DNA from: Paenibacillus flagellatus
GTDB taxonomy: Bacteria; Bacillota; Bacilli; Paenibacillales; NBRC-103111
Direction of reading: 5' to 3'
Length of the DNA: 45,300 nt
Assembly (NCBI RefSeq): GCF_003217775.1
Contig: NZ_QJVJ01000023.1
Span: 1 to 45,300 of the forward strand
Position 1 is the stretch's first letter. Every line of letters begins with the position of its first letter. The notes under the pieces are model-generated. The model searched no databases and was not told where the DNA came from. It worked only from the letters and a program-made list of their open reading frames with translations. Shown here piece by piece: positions 1-8,800 of this stretch. The translations under genes and the position numbers were made by a program.

Positions 1-4
1 GGAG

Positions 5-63
5 TTATCCCCATGTGGATATTGGTTTCAAAATTTCGCTGGTCCCACTCCCACTTATTCACA
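5..63. promoter_or_regulatory. Cluster of three DnaA-box-like 9-mers
   Basis: Three 9-mers each differ by one base from the DnaA box TTATCCACA: TTATCCCCA at 5-13 (+), ATATCCACA at 14-22 on the minus strand, and TTATTCACA at 55-63 (+). The first two abut and form the near-palindrome TATCCCCATGTGGATA. Known: DnaA boxes cluster at replication origins and some promoters. Inference: this could be part of an origin or a DnaA-responsive site of the island, or the upstream region of the next gene. The window edge hides what lies to the left. Confidence 0.3.
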
Positions 64-146
64 GTTGTTGATCCGCTCCTGGATGATCGCCACCGCATTC
101 TTATGCGCTTTCGAAATTCAGGATAAATCTTTCCAGGAGGCTCATT

Positions 147-1136
147 ATGAAAAAAGTGTCAATGCTCCTGATGTCCATCCTGATGGTACTTGTCTTCGCT
201 TCATCGGCAATGGCGACCCCAGTAAAGAACACCCCAGCCCAAGATAAGCATAACGCCGCAATCGACGCCAAAAAGGAGAAAATCAGGGCTAAGTTTGAGG
301 AGCTCGGTGAGTATCGGGCGAACAAGCTGCTTCAAGCCGCAAAGAACGGTACAGATGTTGATCCGCAGCAACTGGATAGCACCGAGGTTCAACTGGAATC
401 AGATCTTCAGGCATTGGGTGTGAACGCCATTACGCCTGCGCAGGCTCAAGCCATCGCGAATGGAGGCAGCGATGTTAGCATCCAAGTGACGGTTCCTCCG
501 TCTAACTCGAACGTTAAATGGTATGATATCCGTTATACTTATTACACTGGCGGTACGACGTATGCCGTTCAGGAATTGTATGCCCAAGGGCTTGCAGGAG
601 GCACAAACCTCGCTGCAGGGCAAAACGGTGTGACCCTATACACCAACAAGCAAATTCTCGTTAAAAATGTGACTTATATCGCGCAGATGTATGCTCAAAA
701 GGCGATTGGTACAATCCCGATCGTACAATGGCTACCGTATGAGATGCTGTTCTCCGATAACAGCCAAGTAACCAATAACAGCCATGTTATTACGCACCGT
801 AGCTTGTCTACTGTCTGCTTCTCATATGTAAAGCTGGACGGCCAATCGGACAACTATCAAAGCCTTTCCTATGTATCGAACATGGTTAGTGTGGCATCTT
901 CACATACCCTTGCAGGATACAACAACGGATCTCCTTATTCGAAAACGACAGACAAATCGAATACGGATTACGCTACTAACTACGCCAGCCCCACGAGCGC
1001 GGTAAATGCGTACAAGGATCCGTACGCACCGAGGCAATCGTTTATCAGCTTCTATCGTTTCTACAACAACGACCAAACAGCGAGCCTGACGCAGTACATC
1101 ATTAACCCGAGCTTCCCGGCACAAATCACGCAGTAA
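147..1136 (+). CDS. Secreted protein of unknown function
   Basis: 329 residues. An N-terminal signal peptide is clear: MKK, a hydrophobic core over residues 5-20, and a probable signal peptidase I site after AMA (residue 23). The mature protein starts with a charged, helix-prone stretch (about 25-95) and continues as a Ser/Thr/Asn/Tyr-rich, probably beta-rich region to the end. No membrane anchor or LPXTG motif is present, so it is probably released. The start is fixed by AGGAGG at 135-140, six bases before the ATG. I do not recognise the family. It is one of the few plus-strand genes in the island, has its own terminator, and so is a separate transcription unit. Its function cannot be read from the sequence. 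Confidence 0.8.
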   Translation: MKKVSMLLMSILMVLVFASSAMATPVKNTPAQDKHNAAIDAKKEKIRAKFEELGEYRANKLLQAAKNGTDVDPQQLDSTEVQLESDLQALGVNAITPAQAQAIANGGSDVSIQVTVPPSNSNVKWYDIRYTYYTGGTTYAVQELYAQGLAGGTNLAAGQNGVTLYTNKQILVKNVTYIAQMYAQKAIGTIPIVQWLPYEMLFSDNSQVTNNSHVITHRSLSTVCFSYVKLDGQSDNYQSLSYVSNMVSVASSHTLAGYNNGSPYSKTTDKSNTDYATNYASPTSAVNAYKDPYAPRQSFISFYRFYNNDQTASLTQYIINPSFPAQITQ

Positions 1137-1198
1137 TAATTTCGATGCTGGCCAGAAAGAAAGTAATGGATTGGCGAAAAACAGAATAAGAAGGAATC

Positions 1199-1232
1199 GA
1201 GCCGGGTGGGTTAAGCCGGCTCTTTTCTTTTT
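1199..1232 (+). terminator. Intrinsic terminator of the secreted-protein gene
   Basis: Perfect 7-bp stem GAGCCGG/CCGGCTC with a 10-base loop, followed by TTTTCTTTTT, about 60 bases after the stop codon. It points along the plus strand. Confidence 0.85.
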
Positions 1233-1369
1233 ACAAAATTACCGTGCACAACACGTAACTGAATGATCACTTCTTTGCCCGTCGCCTAATCATGTTTGTT
1301 TAGCGGGTCATCGTCAAAGGGCGGCGCTGCCGTCGTCGTCCCAATGCCCCATATACCTGCCGGGAAAAG

Positions 1370-2230
1370 TCATCGGCTGTTCTCGCGGCTCCGTTCCCGC
1401 TTTTTGCGCCATTCCTCCAGCAACTTCAATATGGTCTGTTCCATTTGCTGGGCCGTATAGTCCTTCGGAAAATACTCCTTGATACTTTCCTTTTGCAGCT
1501 TGATTTGCTCCCGTTGATTCGGTTTATCCTCGGTCATGATTTTGAAAATCGCGTCCATGTCGAGCAGGCCATCCGCGCTCAGTTTTTTCATGCGCTGGGC
1601 TTGGGAAAGAGAAGGGGTGCGGTCCTCGCTGTTCATCGTTTCCAGCAAGGCTTCCTGTTCTTTTTCGGTCAGGTGAGACAGCTCCACAGCAGGGCTGAAC
1701 GCCACCTTGCCGCTATCCACCATTTCAAGAATCGGCGGAATCAATTCGTTCAACCGGATATAGCGCTGCACCTGTGTGGCGCTCGTCCCGACATCAACGG
1801 CAACGCGCTCCCGCGACTTCTGTCCGAGTTGGTCAGATGTTCCCGTTTTGACTAGATCGTTGCGCTGTCCTTGCCGTTTGATGGCATCCAGCTTCAGTTT
1901 ATAGGCGCGCGCTTTCTCTGACGGCAACACTTGCTCCCGGTGCAGATTGCTGTCAACCAGGGCGATAATAGCAGCGTTTCTATCCATTTCGCGTACAAAG
2001 GCAGGGACCGCAGCGATCCCCGCCTTTTTGCAAGCCTCCCTCCGGCGATGTCCTGATATGATTTCGTAGCCGCCCTCGTCTCTTGGACGGACAACCAGCG
2101 GCGTAATGACACCATACATTCGGATACTTTCGATGATGCTCTGCAATTCCTCATTATCCGTCACCTGATAGGGATTGTCTGGGAACGGATGAAGCTGGTC
2201 TATCGGAATGGTAATAACTGATTCGTTCAT
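1370..2230 (-). CDS. ParB/Spo0J-family DNA-binding protein (solo copy)
   Basis: 286 residues. The ParB N-terminal (CTP-binding/nuclease-fold) domain covers about 5-95 and contains the box with GHRRR at about 60. A helix-turn-helix segment follows around 145-165 (VAVDVGTSATQVQRYIRL). The C-terminus is basic (KKRERSRENSR). GGAGG stands 11 bases before the ATG. Known: such proteins bind centromere-like sites for plasmid or chromosome partition, and some act as regulators. No parA is adjacent. A second homologue with the same architecture sits at 28146-29093 next to parA; the two share the PSEKA.AYK, RYIRL.EL..PILEMVD and PSL.QAQRMKKLS segments. This one may act as a regulator or serve another site; that is inference. 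Confidence 0.85.
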   Translation of the reverse strand: MNESVITIPIDQLHPFPDNPYQVTDNEELQSIIESIRMYGVITPLVVRPRDEGGYEIISGHRRREACKKAGIAAVPAFVREMDRNAAIIALVDSNLHREQVLPSEKARAYKLKLDAIKRQGQRNDLVKTGTSDQLGQKSRERVAVDVGTSATQVQRYIRLNELIPPILEMVDSGKVAFSPAVELSHLTEKEQEALLETMNSEDRTPSLSQAQRMKKLSADGLLDMDAIFKIMTEDKPNQREQIKLQKESIKEYFPKDYTAQQMEQTILKLLEEWRKKRERSRENSR

Positions 2231-2273
2231 TTGGGAATCCGCCTCCTTTTCTCGGCGGGTTCTTTAGGGCAAC

Positions 2274-2348
2274 ACGAGACTACTGTCTCGTGTTGTAGCA
2301 AGCACTGAATTTGGATATCCAAATTCGCTTGTTAGGGGCTTCGCCCCT
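2274..2348. repeat. Triple-hairpin element, copy A
   Basis: Three consecutive hairpins: CACGAGAC/GTCTCGTG with loop TACT; CAAGC-ACT-GAATTTGG/CCAAATTC-GCTTG with loop ATAT; AGGGGC/GCCCCT with loop TTC. An inverted copy at 2949-3022 keeps the stems but differs in the loops. The copies face each other around the small gene at 2516-2830. Function unknown; candidates are a mobile cassette end, a protein-binding site or an RNA structure. Confidence 0.8.
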
Positions 2349-2412
2349 AAGACCCCGCCTGCATACAGCCACGATAACTTTCACGGAACTTTGTACGAGC
2401 ATGGGACCATCT

Positions 2413-2457
2413 ATATAAAAAGCGCCGGAACGGTGTCGACTCGCCGTTCTGACGCTT
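2413..2457 (-). terminator. Intrinsic terminator downstream of the small gene
   Basis: On the minus strand an imperfect 14-bp stem (AAGCGTCAGAACGG with CCGTTCCGGCGCTT) runs into TTTTTATATAG. It lies about 60 bases after the stop of the 2516-2830 gene. Its TATATAAAAAG plus-strand flank is shared with the terminators at 29945 and 33584. Confidence 0.75.
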
Positions 2458-2515
2458 GGATTTTCTAAGCAAAGAAAAAAGGACGCCATTGAATTGCAGC
2501 GACCTTTTCAGAATG

Positions 2516-2830
2516 TCATTTGGCTGGTTCCGGTTTTCCCTGCGAATTAGCGAGCATCTGCACAGCCAGCATAAAACCACATTGCAAACCAATTTCCATA
2601 TACACATCTTCGCAGGTGCCCGCATAGTCATAGACCTTGGTAGTTACTTCCTCGAATTCAGCCATGTCAGGAAACTTATCCTCAATAAGCTCGATAACAG
2701 ACGTATGCACTTCGTCTATCCGTTCCTTATAGCTCTTCGGATTGATGTCGGTGCCTGCCACACCGCGTAGCAAAAATTCACGAATACACTGAATGTGGGC
2801 TCTCTAAAAGATTTCTGACATATGGTTCAT
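2516..2830 (-). pseudogene. Small conserved-looking protein with in-frame TAG at codon 9
   Basis: Read from the ATG at 2830 the frame is nine codons ending in TAG (2804-2806), then stays open for 95 more codons to the stop at 2516. The ATG has a strong ribosome binding site (AGGGGGTGAT, about 6 bases upstream), so it is the original start. The frame after the TAG can also begin at a TTG at 2773, giving an 85-residue acidic protein, but nothing like a ribosome binding site precedes that. Likely a nonsense mutation (for example CAG to TAG); readthrough or re-initiation is possible. Family not recognised with confidence; it resembles the short accessory proteins found on Firmicutes conjugative elements. 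It is flanked by the inverted triple-hairpin elements. Confidence 0.6.
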
Positions 2831-2948
2831 TTCTCCATCACCCCCTGTTGATTCGTATTGCAATAAAATCAACAACACTTTAATCCCGTGACTTTTTGTA
2901 GACAAAGCTATAAGGCTTCGCGACAGCCGCGGTACGTAAGGATGGGGG

Positions 2949-3022
2949 ATTGGGGGGCGCAGCCCACAACAAGCGAATTTGGGAGACCAAATTCAGTGCT
3001 TGCTGCAACACGAGACATTCGT
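2949..3022. repeat. Triple-hairpin element, copy B (inverted)
   Basis: Inverted counterpart of copy A. The stems CGAGAC/GTCTCG, CAAGC..GAATTTGG/CCAAATTC..GCTTG and GGGC/GCCC are kept, while loops change (GAAT for TACT, TCTC for ATAT, TGC for TTC). The two outer copies enclose about 750 bp. Confidence 0.8.
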
Positions 3023-3026
3023 CTCG

Positions 3027-3348
3027 CTTTGCCTTTAAAGCACCTGCCAGGAAAAGGGAGAGAGAAGCATTTACACACGATATCCGCCTTGTCTGCCATG
3101 TGGTTGTTCCTGCTATGGAACTTTCCGTTCTCGGTTTATACGATTTTCCTTACCTTCATAAATCAAGAAGAGCACCTCCCAGATTTTTCTTGGGGTGCTC
3201 CTCTTGACGCTCTACCTGTTAATCCAACCACGTTATTTTTACGGTTGAATCTCAATCTGTCGGGTGAAAATGTCAAAAACCTTCTTCGTTCTTCCCGTAA
3301 TTAATTATCCCAATGCGGTTATAACGGTTTGCCGGTTGTTTTATCCAC
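3027..3348. other. Non-coding stretch with long hairpin
   Basis: I see no convincing gene. The main structure is a hairpin at 3164-3206 (CAAGA-GAGCACC with GGTGCTC-TCTTG, one bulge per arm). It lies about 145 bases after the stop of tnpX and could be its transcript end, although no T-run follows on the minus strand. Confidence 0.5.
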
Positions 3349-5274
3349 TTATCCCTCTGCTCTTTTCAATAGAATCAACTGCCGTTCCAAATCCAACTTT
3401 TGAATGTCGTAACCTGCATTAAAGATGACGCAGCCTAACGGACGGTTTTTTTGCGGATACCAGTACGTCCTGTACTTATATGCGGTTGCCGTTAACTTGC
3501 TCCCGATGATTCTCTCTATACCCGAAATGGTCAGGCGAATCGTAGAAGCACTCTGCTGTTCCAGATATTGCTTAAAAGGAGCGTAAGCTTTCATTGCCTT
3601 TTTTGAAACAGATTTTTGCAAGGCACTGCTATCAGGGTCGACGTTATTTTTCTCTCCCGGCAACTCCACCAATCCCACAAAGTTAAAATAAATATCCACC
3701 TTCTGCGTGGTCGTATAGCGACTGCCTTTTACCCGCTCATGAACAACTACCTTTTCCACAAATTCATTGAGCATGGGCGTAGTAAGTTCCTCAAAATCGG
3801 TGTAGCGGTCAACCAAGTCGAGAAATCGATCTGCATTGACCGTCTGCTTCTCCAAGTTGTCAATCTCGCTCTGTATGCGCTCTATAGTCTGCTCCAGTTC
3901 TTCCTGCTCCCGCTCATAATCGCCGGACAGCTTCTCAAAGCGCTTGTCCGACAGCTTTCCGCTCAAATTGTCCTCATAGAGCTTGCGGATGATCGTATCA
4001 AGTTCATTACTGCGCTTCCGATAAGCGGTCAGCTTCTTCCGCTGCTGTTTTGCCGTTTTGTCCTGCCGCATGGAAGTGCTGTCCGTTACCAGACGAATAA
4101 ATTCCTGCTTGTTTGCCCGCGCAAAAGCGCTAACTTCCCGTAGCGCATTCAGAATAAGTGTCTCAACAACAGGAACGCGGATAAAGTGCATTGTACAGCT
4201 ACGGGTTTGTGTGCGGTAGCTGGAACAGTAGTATTCGTTCTTGGCACTTCTGCCCGGCCGCTTGTCAATGGAGCGGTCATGCGTCATTTTCGCGCCGCAA
4301 TCGGCGCAGTACAGCAGCCCGGTCAGTCTGCTAGGCTTCTCTTGCTTAGCAGGCTTACGCACCGTTCGGCGCAGCCGCTGGGCGTTACGCCACGTTTCAG
4401 GGTCTATGATGGGCTCATGCGTGTTTTCAAAGATTACCCGTTCTTCCGGCGCTGTCGCCTTGGAGCGTTTGTCTTTGTAGGATGCGGTATGGGTCTTGAA
4501 GGCCACGGTATGGCCCATGTATTCCATGCGTTCAAGGATTTTTGCCACCACGCCGCCGCGCCAGCGGTATGGATCTTGATAATGCTTGTGCCTTTGATTA
4601 TCTGCCCCGATGCGTTCCCAATGAACGGAAGGAATAAGCACCTTGTCAGCGGTCAATATATCAGAGATTTGGTAGACGCCATACCCTTCGATTACAAGCC
4701 GGAAAATGCGCTGCACAACCTCCGCAGCTTCCACGTCCACAATCCATTTTTGCTTGTCCTGCGGATCGCGCAGATAGCCATAAGGCGTTGATGGCGATAT
4801 GCGCTTGCCCTCCATAGCCCTAGCTCGGAAAACAGCTCGAATTTTACGGCTGGTGTCCCGCGCCGTCCATTCATTCATGATGTTGCGAAAGGGGGTAAAG
4901 TCGTTGTCCCCATTGTCGCTGTCCACATTGTCATTGACCGCAATAAAGCGGATACCGGCTTTGAAAAACTCCTCCGTATACATGCCGACGCGCAAGTAAT
5001 CCCGCCCGACTCTCGACATGTCTTTGACAATAATTGTACTCACCTTGCCCTGTTCCATTTCCGCCATAAGCCGCTTCCAGCCAGGTCTTTCAAAGTTCGT
5101 GCCTGAAAAGCCGTCGTCTGTGAAATGAACAAGGTTTTTAAAGCCGTTGTTCCTCGCGTAATCCTCCAGCATCTTCTTCTGATTGACGATACTGTTGCTG
5201 TCCCCCTGCAATTCATCATCACGCGAAAGGCGTTCATACAGGGCGGTGATTTTCTCATTTGACTGTCTAAGCAT
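3349..5274 (-). CDS. tnpX: Large serine recombinase, TnpX type
   Basis: 641 residues, usual for the family. The resolvase catalytic domain covers about 8-150 (YERLSRDDE with probable nucleophile Ser17, then KDMSRVGRD at about 85-93). A recombinase domain follows (about 165-290, including PYGYLRDP). A zinc-ribbon (CADCGAKM, later YYCSSY..SC) and a coiled-coil segment (about 410-490) come next, then a DUF4368-like C-terminus. Known: TnpX of Tn4451 and TndX of Tn5397 excise and insert their elements through a serine mechanism. AAAGGAG precedes the ATG by 5 bases. The gene lies beside tnpW and the truncated helicase, so its element probably entered the helicase gene. The reading frame is intact, so it may be active. 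Confidence 0.92.
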   Translation of the reverse strand: MLRQSNEKITALYERLSRDDELQGDSNSIVNQKKMLEDYARNNGFKNLVHFTDDGFSGTNFERPGWKRLMAEMEQGKVSTIIVKDMSRVGRDYLRVGMYTEEFFKAGIRFIAVNDNVDSDNGDNDFTPFRNIMNEWTARDTSRKIRAVFRARAMEGKRISPSTPYGYLRDPQDKQKWIVDVEAAEVVQRIFRLVIEGYGVYQISDILTADKVLIPSVHWERIGADNQRHKHYQDPYRWRGGVVAKILERMEYMGHTVAFKTHTASYKDKRSKATAPEERVIFENTHEPIIDPETWRNAQRLRRTVRKPAKQEKPSRLTGLLYCADCGAKMTHDRSIDKRPGRSAKNEYYCSSYRTQTRSCTMHFIRVPVVETLILNALREVSAFARANKQEFIRLVTDSTSMRQDKTAKQQRKKLTAYRKRSNELDTIIRKLYEDNLSGKLSDKRFEKLSGDYEREQEELEQTIERIQSEIDNLEKQTVNADRFLDLVDRYTDFEELTTPMLNEFVEKVVVHERVKGSRYTTTQKVDIYFNFVGLVELPGEKNNVDPDSSALQKSVSKKAMKAYAPFKQYLEQQSASTIRLTISGIERIIGSKLTATAYKYRTYWYPQKNRPLGCVIFNAGYDIQKLDLERQLILLKRAEG

Positions 5275-5292
5275 AATGGCTCCTTTCAGACA

Positions 5293-5309
5293 GTCAACTC
5301 ATTTGTGGC
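5293..5309. repeat. 17-bp inverted repeat, arm 1
   Basis: GTCAACTCATTTGTGGC, an exact inverted match to 5803-5819. This arm lies just upstream of the tnpX ribosome binding site. Plausibly a recombinase-binding or autoregulatory site (inference). Confidence 0.65.
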
Positions 5310-5355
5310 TGGTGTCATTTTATCATGCTTTCGGCAATTGCCTCCATTGTGCCGT

Positions 5356-5550
5356 TTACTCCAACTGGCGGCGTTGCAGATCGTTGCGGACAAGACGCAG
5401 TATCTTGTCATTCATATTCTCCTTGCTGGTCTTGCTGAAATGAATCGTCACATCGTAGGTCGTTGAGCCAATTTTGCAGGATATTCTGCGCGCGGCGACG
5501 GGTAAATCGGGTTGCGGCGGCACGGCATCCGGATTTTGATTTTCGGTCAT
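5356..5550 (-). CDS. tnpW: TnpW-family small protein
   Basis: 64 residues. The segment ISCKIGSTTYDVTIHFS followed by a charged helix (MNDKILRLVRND) fits the TnpW family, short proteins encoded next to TnpX-type recombinases in Firmicutes transposons; their exact role is not established. The start at 5550 is chosen because AAAGGAG lies seven bases upstream; an in-frame upstream ATG at 5583 has no such site. The gene is 81 bases upstream of tnpX on the same strand and is probably cotranscribed with it. Confidence 0.7.
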   Translation of the reverse strand: MTENQNPDAVPPQPDLPVAARRISCKIGSTTYDVTIHFSKTSKENMNDKILRLVRNDLQRRQLE

Positions 5551-5629
5551 GTAGCGGCTCCTTTCATTCCTAATACGCTGCATGCGCTTAACACAGCCTA
5601 CAGCCCCATTTCAGAGCTACAAGGCACAC

Positions 5630-5690
5630 AAAAAGGCTGAACAAGTCAGATCGCCACGCTTGCGCCATTGGCAATCTTCTTTTTCAGCCT
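5630..5690 (-). terminator. Terminator-like hairpin before tnpW
   Basis: On the minus strand AGGCTGAA and TTCAGCCT pair around a loop of about 40 bases that can itself fold; TTTTTG follows. It would separate helicase transcription from tnpW-tnpX. Confidence 0.5.
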
Positions 5691-5802
5691 GTATGATAAA
5701 AGTTATTCTCTTCGCGCAGGGATATCGGTATATCCATACTTGCAAGCTTCCACCAATTTAACTGTGCACTTGCGAATTTTTTTTCGTCAGCCAATCCATT
5801 TT

Positions 5803-5819
5803 GCCACAAATGAGTTGAC
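5803..5819. repeat. 17-bp inverted repeat, arm 2, at the helicase break
   Basis: GCCACAAATGAGTTGAC, the exact inverse of 5293-5309. It lies 20 bases past the premature end of the helicase gene, so at the probable end of the tnpX element. Confidence 0.65.
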
Positions 5820-5838
5820 CATCAGCTAGATTTGGGTT

Positions 5839-8800
5839 TTACCCTCCATCAAAGCTTACACCTTCCGGCGCAAGCTCTATCGCGGTTACGGTTTCGCCAA
5901 ATGTCGAAGCCCAAGCGTCAAAATGTTGCAATCCCTGCCGCTTGAGCCGCTCGTATTGCAAGTAACGCTGCATCGTATACATCTCAGTAATGGAATTGGA
6001 GATCGGCGTACCCGTCGCAAAGATGATGCCCCGGCCTCCGGTCAGTTCGTCCAAATAGCGGCATTTGGCAAACATATCCGACGACTTTTGCGCTTCGGTT
6101 TGCGACAGTCCGGCCACATTGCGCATTTTTGTATAAAGAAACAGGTTTTTGTACGAATCGGCTTCATCCACGAATAGCCGATCTACGCCCAGTTCCTCGA
6201 AGGTCACGACATCATCCTTGCGGCTGGTATCGTTCAGCTTCTCCAGCTTGATTTGCAGCGTCTTTTTCGTTTTTTCAAGCTGCTTGATCGCATAGCGTTC
6301 GCCTCTGGCTTCCTTGAGTTCCCGGATGCCGCTTGTAATTTCCGAAATCTGCTCGTACAGTTGCTGCCGCTGCCGTTCCATAGAAATCGGAATTTTTTCA
6401 AACTGCGAATGGCCGATGATGATCGCATCATAATCACCTGTAGCGATCCGCGCGCAAAACGTTTTGCGGTTTTTCGTTTCAAAGTCCTTTTTGGTCGCCA
6501 CCAGAATATTCGCCGACGGATATAGCTGCAAAAACTCCGCCGCCCACTGTTCGGTCAGATGGTTCGGAACGACCAGCATACTCTTGTTGCACAGTCCCAA
6601 ATGCTTGCTCTCCATCGCTGCGGCGGTCATCGCGAACGTTTTTCCTGCGCCGACACAATGAGCGAAAAGGGAGTTGCCGCCGTACAGCGCCCGGGCAACC
6701 GCATTGACCTGGTGCTGGCGCAGCCGGATTTCCGGGTTCATCCCGGTGAATCGGATATGACTGCCGTCGTACTCGCGAGGACGGATGGCATTGAACCGAT
6801 CATTGTACAGCCGTGTCAGCCGTTCGCGCCGCTGCGGGTCTTTCCATATCCAGTCGCGGAACGCTTCTTTCATCATCTCCTGCTTTTGCTGGGCGATGGC
6901 CGTTTCCTGTTTGTTCAGCACACGCTTTTCCACGCCGTCCTCATACACGGTGTCAAATACGCGCACGTCCCGCAAATTCAGCGTATCTTCAAGAATTTTA
7001 TACGCATTAACGCGGTTGGTGCCGTACGTGACGTTCGCCTTGATATTGTTGCTGCGGTCATCGCTTTTGCCTTTGACGTTCCAGGCAGCCGTATATTCGG
7101 AATACATGACATTGATGTAGGTCTGGTACATCGGCGGCGTGTCCACCAGCTCAAACAGAAATTGCCGAATGTCTTCCGGCGGCAGCCAGGTTGCGCCCAA
7201 ACGGACATCAATTTCGGAGGCGTCCAGGTCTTTCGGCTGCACCGCTTCAAGCGCTTTGACGTTTTCGCCGTAACGTTCGGCATCGTATGCGGCAAATTGT
7301 CTGGCCACACGCAGCTTCTCCCGCACATGGCCGGACAGGTACGCATCCGCGGTTTCATAGATCGGCTTACCTTCCTCGTTCAGATTTTCGGGATTGGGGA
7401 AGATGACGCCGCGCAGCTCTTTTATCAGTTGTTCTTCCGTCCAACCGGTTAGCTGCGCCATATACGGCAGATCGACACGGGCTTTTGCGCCGATGGAAAC
7501 CGCAAGCGCCTCCGAAGCGGTATCTACTTGTTCAACGTGGATTCTCTGACGGATGGTGCGTTTGGTGAACATATCCGCCTTGCGCAGCAGCCGTCCTTCC
7601 TCGTCAATGATTTCCAGCGAGCAAAGAAGAAAGTAAGAACTGTCATCCGAAAAGGCAAGGCTGTTGGCGCGGCTGTTGATCAGGCCGTATTGCGCCGTAA
7701 ACCGGTCATACTGCGCATTCAGCTTTCGCTGTTGCTGCTCTATCATCTCATCGCTATAGTCTTCGGTTTGGTACTCGATCAGTTCGCGTACGGTGTCCCG
7801 CAGCTGAATCATCCCTTTGATGCGGCCTGCCGCCGTCGCCGAGGTGTCCACGCGCCGCATCCGGCTGTTCTCCCGATAGTAGATTTGTCCATCCACCAGC
7901 GCAAAGCTGAAATTGCGGACAGACGGATCGGCAGGGAGGGAAGGGTCTTCTTCCTCCGGCTGGTCTTCCCGTTCCAGCTCCACCCATTCGGCATGGATGC
8001 CCGACAACGCTTCGCGCAGCAGCTCATCCAGATTGGCGTCCGGGAATGGCTTGCAGGACGTTTCCTGGCGGTTGCCGTACATCCGGTCGTCAAAAACCAT
8101 GGTGCCCAGCACCATATCGGGATGTTCCGCGAAATAACGATTCACCGGCACACCGTCCGCTGTCTCGGACAGGGATAGCCATGCTTCGGTTTGCTCGCTG
8201 ACGGCGACCATGCGATCCCGTTTCTGTAAAAAGATGATGTCGGCGGTTACTTCGGTTCCGGCATTGGCCAGAAACGCATTGCTCGGCAGACGCACCGCTC
8301 CGAGCAGTTCGGCGCGTTCCGCCATATATTTGCGAACCGCCGGGTTCTGCTTGTCCATCGTTCCTTTGGACGTAATAAAGGCGATGATGCCGCCCGGACG
8401 CACTTTGTCCAGTGTCTTGGCGAAAAAGTAATCATGGATGAGAAACTTGTGCTTGTCGTAACGTTTATCCGCCACGCCATAACCGCCGAACGGCACGTTC
8501 CCGATGGCGAGATCGAAGAAGCTGTCCGGCAAATTTGTCTGTTCGTAGCCGCTGACCGCAATCGACGCCTGCGGGTATAGCTGCCTGGCAATCCGGCCGG
8601 TAATGCTGTCCAGTTCCACGCCAAACAGCCGCGAGCCTTGGAACGACTCCGGCACCAGTCCGAAGAAATTGCCGATGCCGCAGGACGGCTCCAAAATATT
8701 GCCGCTGCGAAAGCCCATCGATTCCAGACAGTCGTACATCGCCTTGATGACGGTCACAGACGTATAATGGGCATTCAGCGTCGACGCGCGGGCGGATGCA

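Noticed and set aside
101..125. 16-base match (TTTCGAAATTCAGGAT) between the window start and the surface gene 5' end near 45178-45193
   Set aside because: A 16-base match in a window of this size can arise by chance, and the flanks do not match.
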